Assembly: GCA_017554305.1 (NCBI GenBank)
Contig: JAFZIN010000031.1
Coordinates: 1-62,274 of the forward strand
Direction of reading: 5' to 3'
Source: Bacteroidales bacterium
GTDB lineage: Bacteria; Bacteroidota; Bacteroidia; Bacteroidales; UBA932
DNA: 62,274 nucleotides
Of this stretch, positions 8,384 to 16,077 are shown piece by piece. The position numbers and the translations under genes are program-made. Under the pieces are notes generated by a model, which worked only from the letters and a program-made list of their open reading frames with translations, was not told the DNA's origin and did not search any database. Position 1 is the first letter of the stretch, and each line of letters begins with the position of its first letter.

Positions 8384-11300
8384 TTAATATTCATCCCAAC
8401 TCTTAATCTGGATCTCATCCATATCCATTGTGCAGAAGGCGTTTATGAAGGCGCTGGCCAGGCGGGTGTTGGTAAGCAGCTGAATGTTGAAGTCCACTGC
8501 GGCTCTTCTTACCTTGTATCCGTTGTCCAACTCCGTCTTAGTGAGGTTCTTAGGAATGTTCACCACCATATCCACACCCTTCTTCTGTATAAGGTCTATT
8601 GCCTGAGGAGATTTCTTCTCACTTGGCCAGAAGACCTCTGTTGTTGGTATCTTGTTGTCTTTCAAATATCTGTATGTTCCGCCGGTTGCGTAGAGGCGGT
8701 AGCCTTTGCGGCTGAGGTTCTGGCAGGCCTCCAGCATCTCGGCCTTCTGTTTTCCGTCTCCGGTGGAGAGGAGGATTCCCTTTGCAGGAACGGAGTAACC
8801 AACTGAGAGCATGGATTTTAGTACCGCCTCGGAGGTGTCGTCTCCAATGCAGCCAACCTCTCCGGTGGAGGCCATATCCACTCCCAGTACAGGGTCTGCC
8901 TTCAAAAGTCTTGAGAATGAGAACTGTGAAGCCTTAATTCCCACATAGTCCAAATCAAAAGCACTCTTATCCGGTGTTTTGAACTTTTCTCCAATCATTA
9001 TCTTGGTGGCCAGTTCTATGAGGTTGATCTTAAGAACTTTGGATACGAACGGGAAGCTTCTGGAGGCTCTGAGGTTACACTCAATAACCAAAATATCGTT
9101 GTCCTTTGCCATGAACTGAATGTTGAAAGGACCGCTTATCTTAAGCTCCTGGGCAATCTTGCGTGATATCTTCTTAAGTCTTCTAACAGTCTCAACGTAA
9201 AGTTTTTGTGGAGGGAACTGAATGGTTGCGTCTCCGGAGTGGACTCCCGCAAACTCTATATGCTCGCTTATTGCGTATGCCACAATCTCTCCCTCTTTTG
9301 CAACAGCGTCAAACTCTATCTCCTTGGCGTGCTGAATGAACTCGCTCACAACCACCGGATGCTTCTTGGAAACCTCTGCAGCCAGCTGAAGGAACTGCTT
9401 GAGTTCGTGGTTGTTGGAGCATACATTCATGGCCGCTCCGCTGAGTACGTAACTTGGGCGTACAAGTACCGGAAAACCAACCTTATCTACAAACTTATGA
9501 ATATCATCAAGTGTGGTAAGCTCGCTCCAGCGAGGCTGGTTTATTCCCAAACGGTCCAGCATTGCGGAGAACTTGTGACGGTCCTCTGCATTGTCTATAG
9601 ATTTTGCGCTGGTGCCAAGCAGTCTTACATTGGCATCGTTCAGCCTCATTGCCAGGTTGTTAGGAATCTGACCTCCCACGCTCACAACTACTCCTGCGGC
9701 AGCCTCCAGCTCATAGATATCCATAACCCTCTCGTATGTAAGTTCGTCAAAGTAGAGGCGGTCACACATATCGTAGTCTGTAGATACGGTCTCAGGGTTA
9801 TAGTTTATCATAACACCTCTCCAGCCGCACTTTCTTATTGTGTTCAAGCAGTTTACGCTGCACCAGTCAAACTCCACTGAACTTCCAATGCGGTAGGCTC
9901 CGCTTCCCAGAACTATAATGGACTTGCCGTCCTTTTCATAGTTGATATCATGAGCGGTTCCGTTGTAGGTGAGGTAGAGGTAGTTGGTCTTTGCCGGGAA
10001 CTCCGCGGCCAGAGTGTCTATCTGTTTTACAACAGGGGTAACTCCCAGTGACTTACGGTATTGGCGTACAATATCGGCATATCTGTCAGGATCATTCTTG
10101 TCTTTGAGAACCAGGCGTCCAATCTGGAAATCGGAGAAACCGCTTCCCTTGGCCTCCTGCATCAGAGACTTGTCTATCTGTCTGAGATCTTTATACCTGG
10201 CCAGTTTCTTTCCGGTAAGGTGAATGTTGTAGAGTTTCTGGAGGAACCACTTGTCTATCTTTGTGGCATCGTGTACCTTATCTACGGAGTAGCCAGCTTC
10301 AAACGCCTTGGCTATTACAAAGATACGGCTGTCTGTAGGCTGCTCCAGCTCCTTCTCTATATCATCTACCCTCATCTCCTTGTTGCCTACAAATCCGTGC
10401 GCTCCTCTTCCTATCATTCTGAGTCCCTTCTGAATAGCCTCTTCAAAGCTTCTTCCAATGGCCATAACCTCTCCAACGGACTTCATGCTGCTGCCAATCA
10501 AACGGCTCACTCCGTGGAACTTGGAAAGATCCCAGCGAGGTATCTTACATACTATGTAATCCAGTGCCGGCTCAAAGAAAGCAGGGGTGGTCTTGGTAAC
10601 GGAGTTCTTAAGATCATACAATCCGTATCCCAATCCCAGTTTAGCCGCCACGAATGCCAGCGGATAACCTGTTGCTTTTGAGGCCAATGCAGATGAACGG
10701 GAGAGACGGGCGTTTACCTCAATAACTCTGTAATCCTCACTCTGAGGGTCAAAGGCGTACTGAACGTTACACTCTCCTACAATTCCAATATGTCTTACAA
10801 TTTTTATTGCAATCTCTCTCAAAAGGAAGTACTCATGGTTTGTAAGTGTCTGAGACGGAGCAACTACAATGCTCTCTCCGGTATGGATTCCCAGAGGGTC
10901 AAAGTTCTCCATGTTGCAGACTGTGATGCAGTTGTCAAAGCGGTCTCTTACCACCTCGTACTCTATCTCCTTCCAGCCCTTAAGGGATTTCTCCACCAGA
11001 ACCTGAGGAGAGAAGGTGAAGGCCTTGGCTGTCAGCTTCTTAAGTTCACTGTCATTATTGCAGAATCCGCTTCCCAATCCTCCCAGTGCGTAGGCCGCCC
11101 TCACAATTACAGGGTAGCCCAGCTGACGGGCTGCCTTAAGTGCGTCCTCTATATTCTCAACTGCGTGGCTCTTAATGGTTTTAACTTCAATCTCATCCAG
11201 TTTCTTTACAAAGAGTTCACGGTCTTCCGTATCCATAATTGCCTGGATAGGGGTTCCAAGTACCTGAACGTCATACTTTTTGAGGACTCCGCTGCGGAAG

Positions 11301-11596
11301 AGTTCTACTCCGCAGTTAAGGGCTGTCTGCCCTCCGAAAGAGAGAAGTATTCCCTGAGGTTTCTCCTTCTTAATGACCTTCTCCACAAAGTAAGGGGTAA
11401 CGGGGAGAAAGTAAATCTTGTCTGCAATACCCTCCGATGTCTGTACGGTAGCAATGTTAGGGTTAATGAGCACTGTCTTTATGTGCTCCTCTTTCATTGC
11501 TTTAAGTGCCTGAGAACCCGAGTAATCGAACTCTCCGGCCTCACCGATTTTAAGGGCACCGGAACCCAATATGAGTACTTTCTTTATGGATTTCAT
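8384..11596 (-). CDS. carB: Carbamoyl-phosphate synthase, large subunit
   Basis: 1070 residues, the usual length. It contains two homologous ATP-grasp halves, each starting with a recognisable nucleotide loop (LGSGALKIGEAGEFDYSG in the first, GSGAYRIGSSVEFDWC in the second), followed by a C-terminal MGS-like allosteric domain containing YATGGTYRYL. With CarA it makes carbamoyl phosphate from glutamine-derived ammonia, bicarbonate and two ATP, feeding pyrimidine and arginine synthesis. The start codon directly abuts the carA stop, so the two subunits are made from one message. No unusual substitutions were noticed in the parts checked. Confidence 0.97.
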   Translation of the reverse strand: MKSIKKVLILGSGALKIGEAGEFDYSGSQALKAMKEEHIKTVLINPNIATVQTSEGIADKIYFLPVTPYFVEKVIKKEKPQGILLSFGGQTALNCGVELFRSGVLKKYDVQVLGTPIQAIMDTEDRELFVKKLDEIEVKTIKSHAVENIEDALKAARQLGYPVIVRAAYALGGLGSGFCNNDSELKKLTAKAFTFSPQVLVEKSLKGWKEIEYEVVRDRFDNCITVCNMENFDPLGIHTGESIVVAPSQTLTNHEYFLLREIAIKIVRHIGIVGECNVQYAFDPQSEDYRVIEVNARLSRSSALASKATGYPLAFVAAKLGLGYGLYDLKNSVTKTTPAFFEPALDYIVCKIPRWDLSKFHGVSRLIGSSMKSVGEVMAIGRSFEEAIQKGLRMIGRGAHGFVGNKEMRVDDIEKELEQPTDSRIFVIAKAFEAGYSVDKVHDATKIDKWFLQKLYNIHLTGKKLARYKDLRQIDKSLMQEAKGSGFSDFQIGRLVLKDKNDPDRYADIVRQYRKSLGVTPVVKQIDTLAAEFPAKTNYLYLTYNGTAHDINYEKDGKSIIVLGSGAYRIGSSVEFDWCSVNCLNTIRKCGWRGVMINYNPETVSTDYDMCDRLYFDELTYERVMDIYELEAAAGVVVSVGGQIPNNLAMRLNDANVRLLGTSAKSIDNAEDRHKFSAMLDRLGINQPRWSELTTLDDIHKFVDKVGFPVLVRPSYVLSGAAMNVCSNNHELKQFLQLAAEVSKKHPVVVSEFIQHAKEIEFDAVAKEGEIVAYAISEHIEFAGVHSGDATIQFPPQKLYVETVRRLKKISRKIAQELKISGPFNIQFMAKDNDILVIECNLRASRSFPFVSKVLKINLIELATKIMIGEKFKTPDKSAFDLDYVGIKASQFSFSRLLKADPVLGVDMASTGEVGCIGDDTSEAVLKSMLSVGYSVPAKGILLSTGDGKQKAEMLEACQNLSRKGYRLYATGGTYRYLKDNKIPTTEVFWPSEKKSPQAIDLIQKKGVDMVVNIPKNLTKTELDNGYKVRRAAVDFNIQLLTNTRLASAFINAFCTMDMDEIQIKSWDEY

Positions 11597-12670
11597 CTAA
11601 AGAAGATTTATAAAGTCGTCAAATAAAAATTCTGTATCTGTAGGGCCGCTGGTAGCCTCCGGGTGGAACTGGGCGGAGAAGAACGGTTTCTTCTTGTGGC
11701 GTATTCCCTCGTTGGTATTGTCATTCATATTCACAAAGAGCGGCTCCCAATCTTTTGACAGGGTGCTGTCATCCACTGCAAATCCGTGATTCTGAGAGGT
11801 TACAAAGCAGCGGTTGGTGCCAATCATTCTAACCGGCTGGTTATGGCTGCGGTGGCCGTATTTGAGTTTGTAGGTGTTGGCTCCTGCGGCACGCGCCATA
11901 AGCTGGTTACCCATGCAGATACCGAATATAGGTTTGTTGCCCTTCATTGCAACCTTCAGATGCTCAACCGCTTTGGTGCAGAGTTCCGGGTTTCCCGGGC
12001 CGTTGGAGATAAAGAGACCGTCCCACTCCAGTGTGTTAAAGTCATAGTCCCAAGGTACCCTTACAACCTCCACGTTTCTCTTAATCAGGCACCTGAGTAT
12101 GTTGTTCTTCACTCCGCAGTCTACCAGCACAACTCTCTTCTTTCCTTTCCCGTAAACCTTTGTCTTTTTGCAAGATACAATATCTACCTGATTCTCCTTG
12201 TTAGGATCTGCAATAGGGGCGTACTTTTTGCTCCCCACCGGAACTATCCTTCCCAGCATGGCTCCCTTCTCCCTTAAAACCTTTGTAAGTTCTCTGGTAT
12301 CCACGCCGTAAATTCCCGGAATCTTCTCTTTTTTAAGCCACTCGTCCAAACTCATTGCAGAATTCCAGTGGCTGAAATTCTCGGAATAATAGGATATCAC
12401 CAGCGCCCTTACGTGTATCTTGTCAGATTCAAACACCTTTGAGACTCCATTCTCAACCACATCTTTAGGCACACCGTAGTTTCCTATGATAGGGTAGGTT
12501 ATGCAAAGAATCTGACCTGAGTAGGATGGGTCCGTAAGGCTCTCCGGGTAGCCCACCATTGCAGTATTGAAGACTACCTCTCCATCTGCACTCTTCTGAT
12601 ATCCAAAAGAATAGCCCTGAAATTCAAGGCCATTCTCCAAAACAAGTTTTATTTTACTTTCAGATTGCAT
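11597..12670 (-). CDS. carA: Carbamoyl-phosphate synthase, small (glutaminase) subunit
   Basis: 357 residues. The N-terminal CarA domain begins KLVLENGLEFQGYSFG, and the C-terminal class I glutamine amidotransferase domain has its nucleophile in GICMGNQ and the catalytic His/Glu in HPEAT. It supplies ammonia to CarB through an internal tunnel. The ATG at 12670 is chosen over 12748 because the longer reading would overlap the end of the upstream peptidase gene by 52 bases and adds 26 residues unlike the family. A TAAATTGC sequence in the 26-base gap before the start could be a weak internal promoter, but this is speculative. Confidence 0.96.
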   Translation of the reverse strand: MQSESKIKLVLENGLEFQGYSFGYQKSADGEVVFNTAMVGYPESLTDPSYSGQILCITYPIIGNYGVPKDVVENGVSKVFESDKIHVRALVISYYSENFSHWNSAMSLDEWLKKEKIPGIYGVDTRELTKVLREKGAMLGRIVPVGSKKYAPIADPNKENQVDIVSCKKTKVYGKGKKRVVLVDCGVKNNILRCLIKRNVEVVRVPWDYDFNTLEWDGLFISNGPGNPELCTKAVEHLKVAMKGNKPIFGICMGNQLMARAAGANTYKLKYGHRSHNQPVRMIGTNRCFVTSQNHGFAVDDSTLSKDWEPLFVNMNDNTNEGIRHKKKPFFSAQFHPEATSGPTDTEFLFDDFINLL

Positions 12671-12696
12671 CTTTTTATTCGATTTCGGGGCGCAAT

Positions 12697-14334
12697 TTAC
12701 AAACTTCTTGCGAATATTCCCCAGAATTCTTCCTTTAACATCTCCCAAGTTTTCTGTTCTGCAAAACTAACTCTCTTGCAGTAGTTGTTAAGAAGCAGAA
12801 CGGCCTCATCTTTCTTTCCCTCTTTTATTAACCTAACAGCCTTATCTTCAAGGTATTTGGTGTCCTGCAGAATCATCTGGTCATACTCAGAGAGCCACTC
12901 CTTAATCTTTCCCTGGGTTCTGTCCCACCCAATAGTGGCCAGGCGGTTGGTCTCTCTAAAGCGCCAAACAGCCGCATCACGGCGGTAACGTTTCTGCCCG
13001 CACACCCCAAATCCATCGGGAAGCTCAGTCTGCCCTGCATAAATAGGGACACGAGGGCTCTGTGCCGGGTTGTCAAAGGCAAACCAGGCAACCGCTCCAA
13101 CCTCATCCGGCAGCCATCCTCTTACCTGAATTATATGTGAATAGGAGCACTGAATTACCGCAATGGTTCTATTCCTTGGTGCACTTCCCGGCTTAAGCTT
13201 GTTCAAAAGAGTCCTTACGTTGTTAGGCATAAAGGTGCTTATTGGGGCAATGCTGTCAACTACCGTACTGTCTTTACCCTCAGCAGTTTTCACTCTCTTT
13301 TTCACTCCAATCTTGAGGTTTTTTACCTGATCCAGTTCTGTTCCGTTATAAGTCTCACGATAGAACTCAAACATCCTTTGGAGCGTTATCTTCTCATCCG
13401 GCTTAACTGAGAACGGCATCTCTTTGTCATTCATACTCAGCCCCAGACTCGGTGCCATCCTGCTCAGCACGTAAAACTCTCTTACCGAGTAGTTTTTAGG
13501 GTAGGTGGTAACCATTGGCCAGAACTTGAACTCACCCTTTCCGTCCCACAGACCCAACTCTTTGCATCTCTCCCTCAAATCTGAGCCGTACATAAAGTAA
13601 TCAGGATTGTTAAAATCTATCACTCCAATCTTAGGAACGTTTGCAGATATGGAGGCGTGGTCATCCGGCAGTCTCTGAGCAGCCCACAGCGCTCCGGGCT
13701 TCTTTCCGCTCTTTCCGCTGCCGTAAATCTCAAACAGCCAGGCCTCTTTCTTATCTATAATGGTAAGTGATTCTCCCCAGTCTCCGTAGCCGTATTCCTC
13801 TGCCAATGAGCCCATTAACTTAATGGCGTCTCTTGCGGTAGAGCATCTTTGCAGAGCAATTCTCTCAAGCTCCTCAATCTGGAACAGCCCCTCCTTGTTA
13901 AGAAGTTCTCTCTTTCCCTCAGTAGTTGTCTCACCCATAGCAAGTTGCTTCTCGTTCATACAAGGGTATGCCACATTCAGATAGCGCAGCGTCTCCTCCG
14001 TTGGTGCCGGTATTGCTCCCTTAACCACGGTGTTACGCATATCAAAAGGCTCCTCAGTGTGGAGTTTTCCCCACACAATCTCATCCAGCGCTCCCGCTGC
14101 AAACCTCTTGCGAGGCTCCATAGTGAGCCAGGTTCTGTAGTTGGAGTCACAGGTATGGGCGGTCATAAGCGAGCCGTCACTGCTGGCTCCCTTTGCCACA
14201 AAAATGGAGGTGCAACTCTCCATAAATGACTCACTGTCAGTCAAATCTACTGCGCCATAGTCTAAACTCTGAGAAAATAGGGAACTGCTTAAAAAGCATA
14301 AAACCACTAAAGGAAATAAACGGACTCTTTTCAT
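12697..14334 (-). CDS. Secreted C69-family dipeptidase
   Basis: About 545 residues. The N-terminus is a Sec signal peptide (MKRVRLFPLVVL, then a Ser/Leu-rich stretch ending near SQS). The family signature follows in the mature part: a cysteine in SCTSIFVAKGASSDG, the expected N-terminal nucleophile after processing, then AHTCDSNYRTWL. C69 enzymes are Ntn-hydrolases that cleave dipeptides. The signal peptide places this one in the periplasm or on the outer membrane, consistent with peptide scavenging. Starts at 14343 (ATG) or 14352 (TTG) are also possible; 14334 gives the most typical signal peptide. It ends 26 bases before carA and may share its transcript. Confidence 0.88.
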   Translation of the reverse strand: MKRVRLFPLVVLCFLSSSLFSQSLDYGAVDLTDSESFMESCTSIFVAKGASSDGSLMTAHTCDSNYRTWLTMEPRKRFAAGALDEIVWGKLHTEEPFDMRNTVVKGAIPAPTEETLRYLNVAYPCMNEKQLAMGETTTEGKRELLNKEGLFQIEELERIALQRCSTARDAIKLMGSLAEEYGYGDWGESLTIIDKKEAWLFEIYGSGKSGKKPGALWAAQRLPDDHASISANVPKIGVIDFNNPDYFMYGSDLRERCKELGLWDGKGEFKFWPMVTTYPKNYSVREFYVLSRMAPSLGLSMNDKEMPFSVKPDEKITLQRMFEFYRETYNGTELDQVKNLKIGVKKRVKTAEGKDSTVVDSIAPISTFMPNNVRTLLNKLKPGSAPRNRTIAVIQCSYSHIIQVRGWLPDEVGAVAWFAFDNPAQSPRVPIYAGQTELPDGFGVCGQKRYRRDAAVWRFRETNRLATIGWDRTQGKIKEWLSEYDQMILQDTKYLEDKAVRLIKEGKKDEAVLLLNNYCKRVSFAEQKTWEMLKEEFWGIFARSL

Positions 14335-14392
14335 ATTTGACATACTAATCAATTTCTAAAACAGATGATAAACTAAAATAAAATCTCAGTAA

Positions 14393-14400
14393 CAAATTTA
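14393..14400 (-). promoter_or_regulatory. -7 box (TAAATTTG) upstream of the C69 peptidase
   Basis: A perfect TAnnTTTG on the minus strand in the divergent intergenic region, about 50-58 bases before the peptidase start. No clear TTTG lies at the -33 distance, so the call is moderate. It would drive the peptidase and possibly the whole minus-strand run that follows. Confidence 0.35.
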
Positions 14401-14408
14401 ATAAAAAC

Positions 14409-14416
14409 TATCTTTG
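14409..14416 (+). promoter_or_regulatory. -7 box (TATCTTTG) upstream of the lysO gene pair
   Basis: A perfect TAnnTTTG on the plus strand, ending 18 bases before the ATG at 14435. No convincing -33 element was found. It lies back to back with the minus-strand -7 box at 14393-14400, so the two divergent units share a very short control region. Confidence 0.5.
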
Positions 14417-14434
14417 CGTAAAAGAGTAACCCGT

Positions 14435-14701
14435 ATGATAATAACAATAGGTTTGATGATTCTGGGTATCTTTCTTGGAAGATTCCTAAGAGGCAAAGAG
14501 AGCATTAAGAAAACTCTCTCTTTCCTCCTTATGCTCAGCGTCTGTATCCTGCTCTTTATTATGGGGATAAGAGTTGCTCTTAATCCGGATCTGAAAACAG
14601 CCTTTTCTTCCGTAGGGGTTGTCTCTCTCATACTCTTTTTCTTTGCCACTGCAGGATCCATTCTCCTTACCTGGCTCTTTACCAAACAGAAAAAATCATG
14701 A
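14435..14701 (+). CDS. lysO: LysO-type lysine exporter, N-terminal half
   Basis: 88 residues with three hydrophobic segments separated by short basic loops (GRFLRGKESIKK, LTWLFTKQKKS). This matches the N-terminal part of the LysO/YbjE (DUF340) family, which exports L-lysine and thialysine. The ATG at 14435 is preferred to a TTG at 14414 that would overlap the -7 box. The stop overlaps the next start by four bases (ATGA), so the two pieces are translationally coupled and probably form one transporter. A split LysO is common in several bacterial groups, so this is not obviously a broken gene. Confidence 0.8.
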   Translation: MIITIGLMILGIFLGRFLRGKESIKKTLSFLLMLSVCILLFIMGIRVALNPDLKTAFSSVGVVSLILFFFATAGSILLTWLFTKQKKS

Positions 14702-15321
14702 GAGACAGTTTCATCATACTTGGGAGTTTTCTTTTGGGGTTGGGTCTGGTTTTAACCGGTTTACTGCCGGAATCCTTCTATACTCTGGATTACGTAAACT
14801 ACTCCAACTGGGTGCTTTATGCAATGATGTTCCTTGTAGGAGTAAACATAGGCGTGGGAGATAACATCAAAACCCTAATCAAAAAACTACCAAAGAGGGT
14901 GTTGCTTCTCCCTCTTATTACATTCTTGGGAACCATACTTGGAACTCTTGTAGCCTATCTTATAATCAGAGCGTTAGGCTATCACTTAACCCTTCTGAAC
15001 GCAGTAACAATCAACACTGCAATGGGTTACTACTCCCTCTCCGCAATACTTATCACACAGGCCTGGGGCGCAACACTCGGTTCAACGGCACTCCTTACCA
15101 ACCTTATGAGGGAACTATTTACCATCCTTATGGCAAAACCAATAAGCAAACTCTTTGGTAAATACGCAGTTACATCTTCCGGCGGAATAACCGTAACAGA
15201 CACAACCCTCCCAATCATCCTCAAATGTGACGGCAATGAAATCTTCCCAGCCGTCCTCTACTGCGGCGTAGTCATCAACCTCACCGTCCCTTTCCTCCTC
15301 ACCCTCCTGCTCTCCTTATAA
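14698..15321 (+). CDS. lysO: LysO-type lysine exporter, C-terminal half
   Basis: 207 residues with five to six hydrophobic segments. Family features include the MFLVGVNIG helix, AMGYYSLSAILI and the conserved polar stretch NLMRELFTI, which contributes charged residues in the membrane core of LysO. It overlaps the first lysO piece by four bases. Its stop codon overlaps the end of the convergent AT-rich gene at 15316-16077, so the first YD/RHS locus begins exactly at this gene's 3' end with no free terminator sequence between. Confidence 0.85.
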   Translation: MRDSFIILGSFLLGLGLVLTGLLPESFYTLDYVNYSNWVLYAMMFLVGVNIGVGDNIKTLIKKLPKRVLLLPLITFLGTILGTLVAYLIIRALGYHLTLLNAVTINTAMGYYSLSAILITQAWGATLGSTALLTNLMRELFTILMAKPISKLFGKYAVTSSGGITVTDTTLPIILKCDGNEIFPAVLYCGVVINLTVPFLLTLLLSL

Positions 15322-16077
15322 ATCATCTGCACGAAGAACGGGGGAGGGTACAGTATATTGAAAGACTAAAGGAATCTTTAAAACAATATACTGTTTAGCA
15401 TATAAATCATAATCATTTTCAGATAGATACCTAAAATCTGAGGAATAAATCTTATTCACATCCTTATAAATGGCAAGTTCTAAATAAATAAGATCCGTAT
15501 TACAAGGGGTTATTAAACAATCATCAATTAATAAATGATCATAGCATGAAATGAATTCCACCTCAAAATCTTTTATAAAAACACCTGAAAAAACTCGATC
15601 TTTCTCAAATGTTAATTGACAACGAGAGTGTGGCGGAAGCGTTATAAAATCAAATAGTATTTGTCCTTTAGTTTTAACTCTCAATTCCTTTTTTAAAACG
15701 ACTCTATCTGTACTCCTCGTACTCATAAAAGGAAGAATTGGCAATAGAGATAACTTGTAAACATTTTGTTTTGCATTGTATCTATGAAAGAGAGGCGCGT
15801 CATATAAGTATTTAGAAATGAGGCTATCATAATAATAACTACTAAAGATGTATGAAGTATCCGAGTTGTTGTTGAAGAGGTCTATTATGATAGAGTCTTT
15901 ATTATAATTCACTGTATAATCAATATGTGTTTTTAAATACCCTGCCGTTTCCTTTATCTTTTTATTTGAATTTGTTGTGGTTTTACAATTTATCATATTG
16001 GTACAACAGATTGTACAGATGCAAATAACTAAAAGAATAATGAGATTATTTAGTAAGTGGGTTATGGAATTCATCAT
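15316..16077 (-). CDS. AT-rich hypothetical protein, candidate immunity partner of the RHS tip
   Basis: 253 residues, no family recognised. The N-terminus has a long hydrophobic stretch with Cys (NNLIILLVICICTICC), compatible with a signal peptide or lipoprotein signal, so the body may face the periplasm. The rest is rich in Tyr, Asp, Asn and Ile and looks like a small beta-rich domain. The start (ATG 16077 or 16074) lies inside the end of the RHS gene (32-base overlap), the usual place for an immunity gene. Base composition is clearly more AT-rich than the lysO genes and the RHS core. The last residues (VPSPVLRADDL) are encoded by the 22-base element also found after the second RHS locus, so the native end may have been replaced. 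Confidence 0.6.
   Translation of the reverse strand: MMNSITHLLNNLIILLVICICTICCTNMINCKTTTNSNKKIKETAGYLKTHIDYTVNYNKDSIIIDLFNNNSDTSYIFSSYYYDSLISKYLYDAPLFHRYNAKQNVYKLSLLPILPFMSTRSTDRVVLKKELRVKTKGQILFDFITLPPHSRCQLTFEKDRVFSGVFIKDFEVEFISCYDHLLIDDCLITPCNTDLIYLELAIYKDVNKIYSSDFRYLSENDYDLYAKQYIVLKIPLVFQYTVPSPVLRADDL
15331..15352. repeat. Shared cassette-end element, copy 1
   Basis: ACGAAGAACGGGGGAGGG (15331-15348) plus TACA. The same 18 bases plus CACA occur at 54212-54233, giving 21 of 22 identical. In both loci the element lies at the downstream end of the RHS-associated partner genes. Here it is translated as part of the C-terminus of the 253-residue protein. There is no internal symmetry. Confidence 0.75.

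Noticed and set aside
9206-11626. Long open frames on the plus strand opposite carB (up to 278 codons)
   Set aside because: They lie fully antisense to a clear 1070-residue CarB, have no recognisable domains and reflect codon composition of the real gene.
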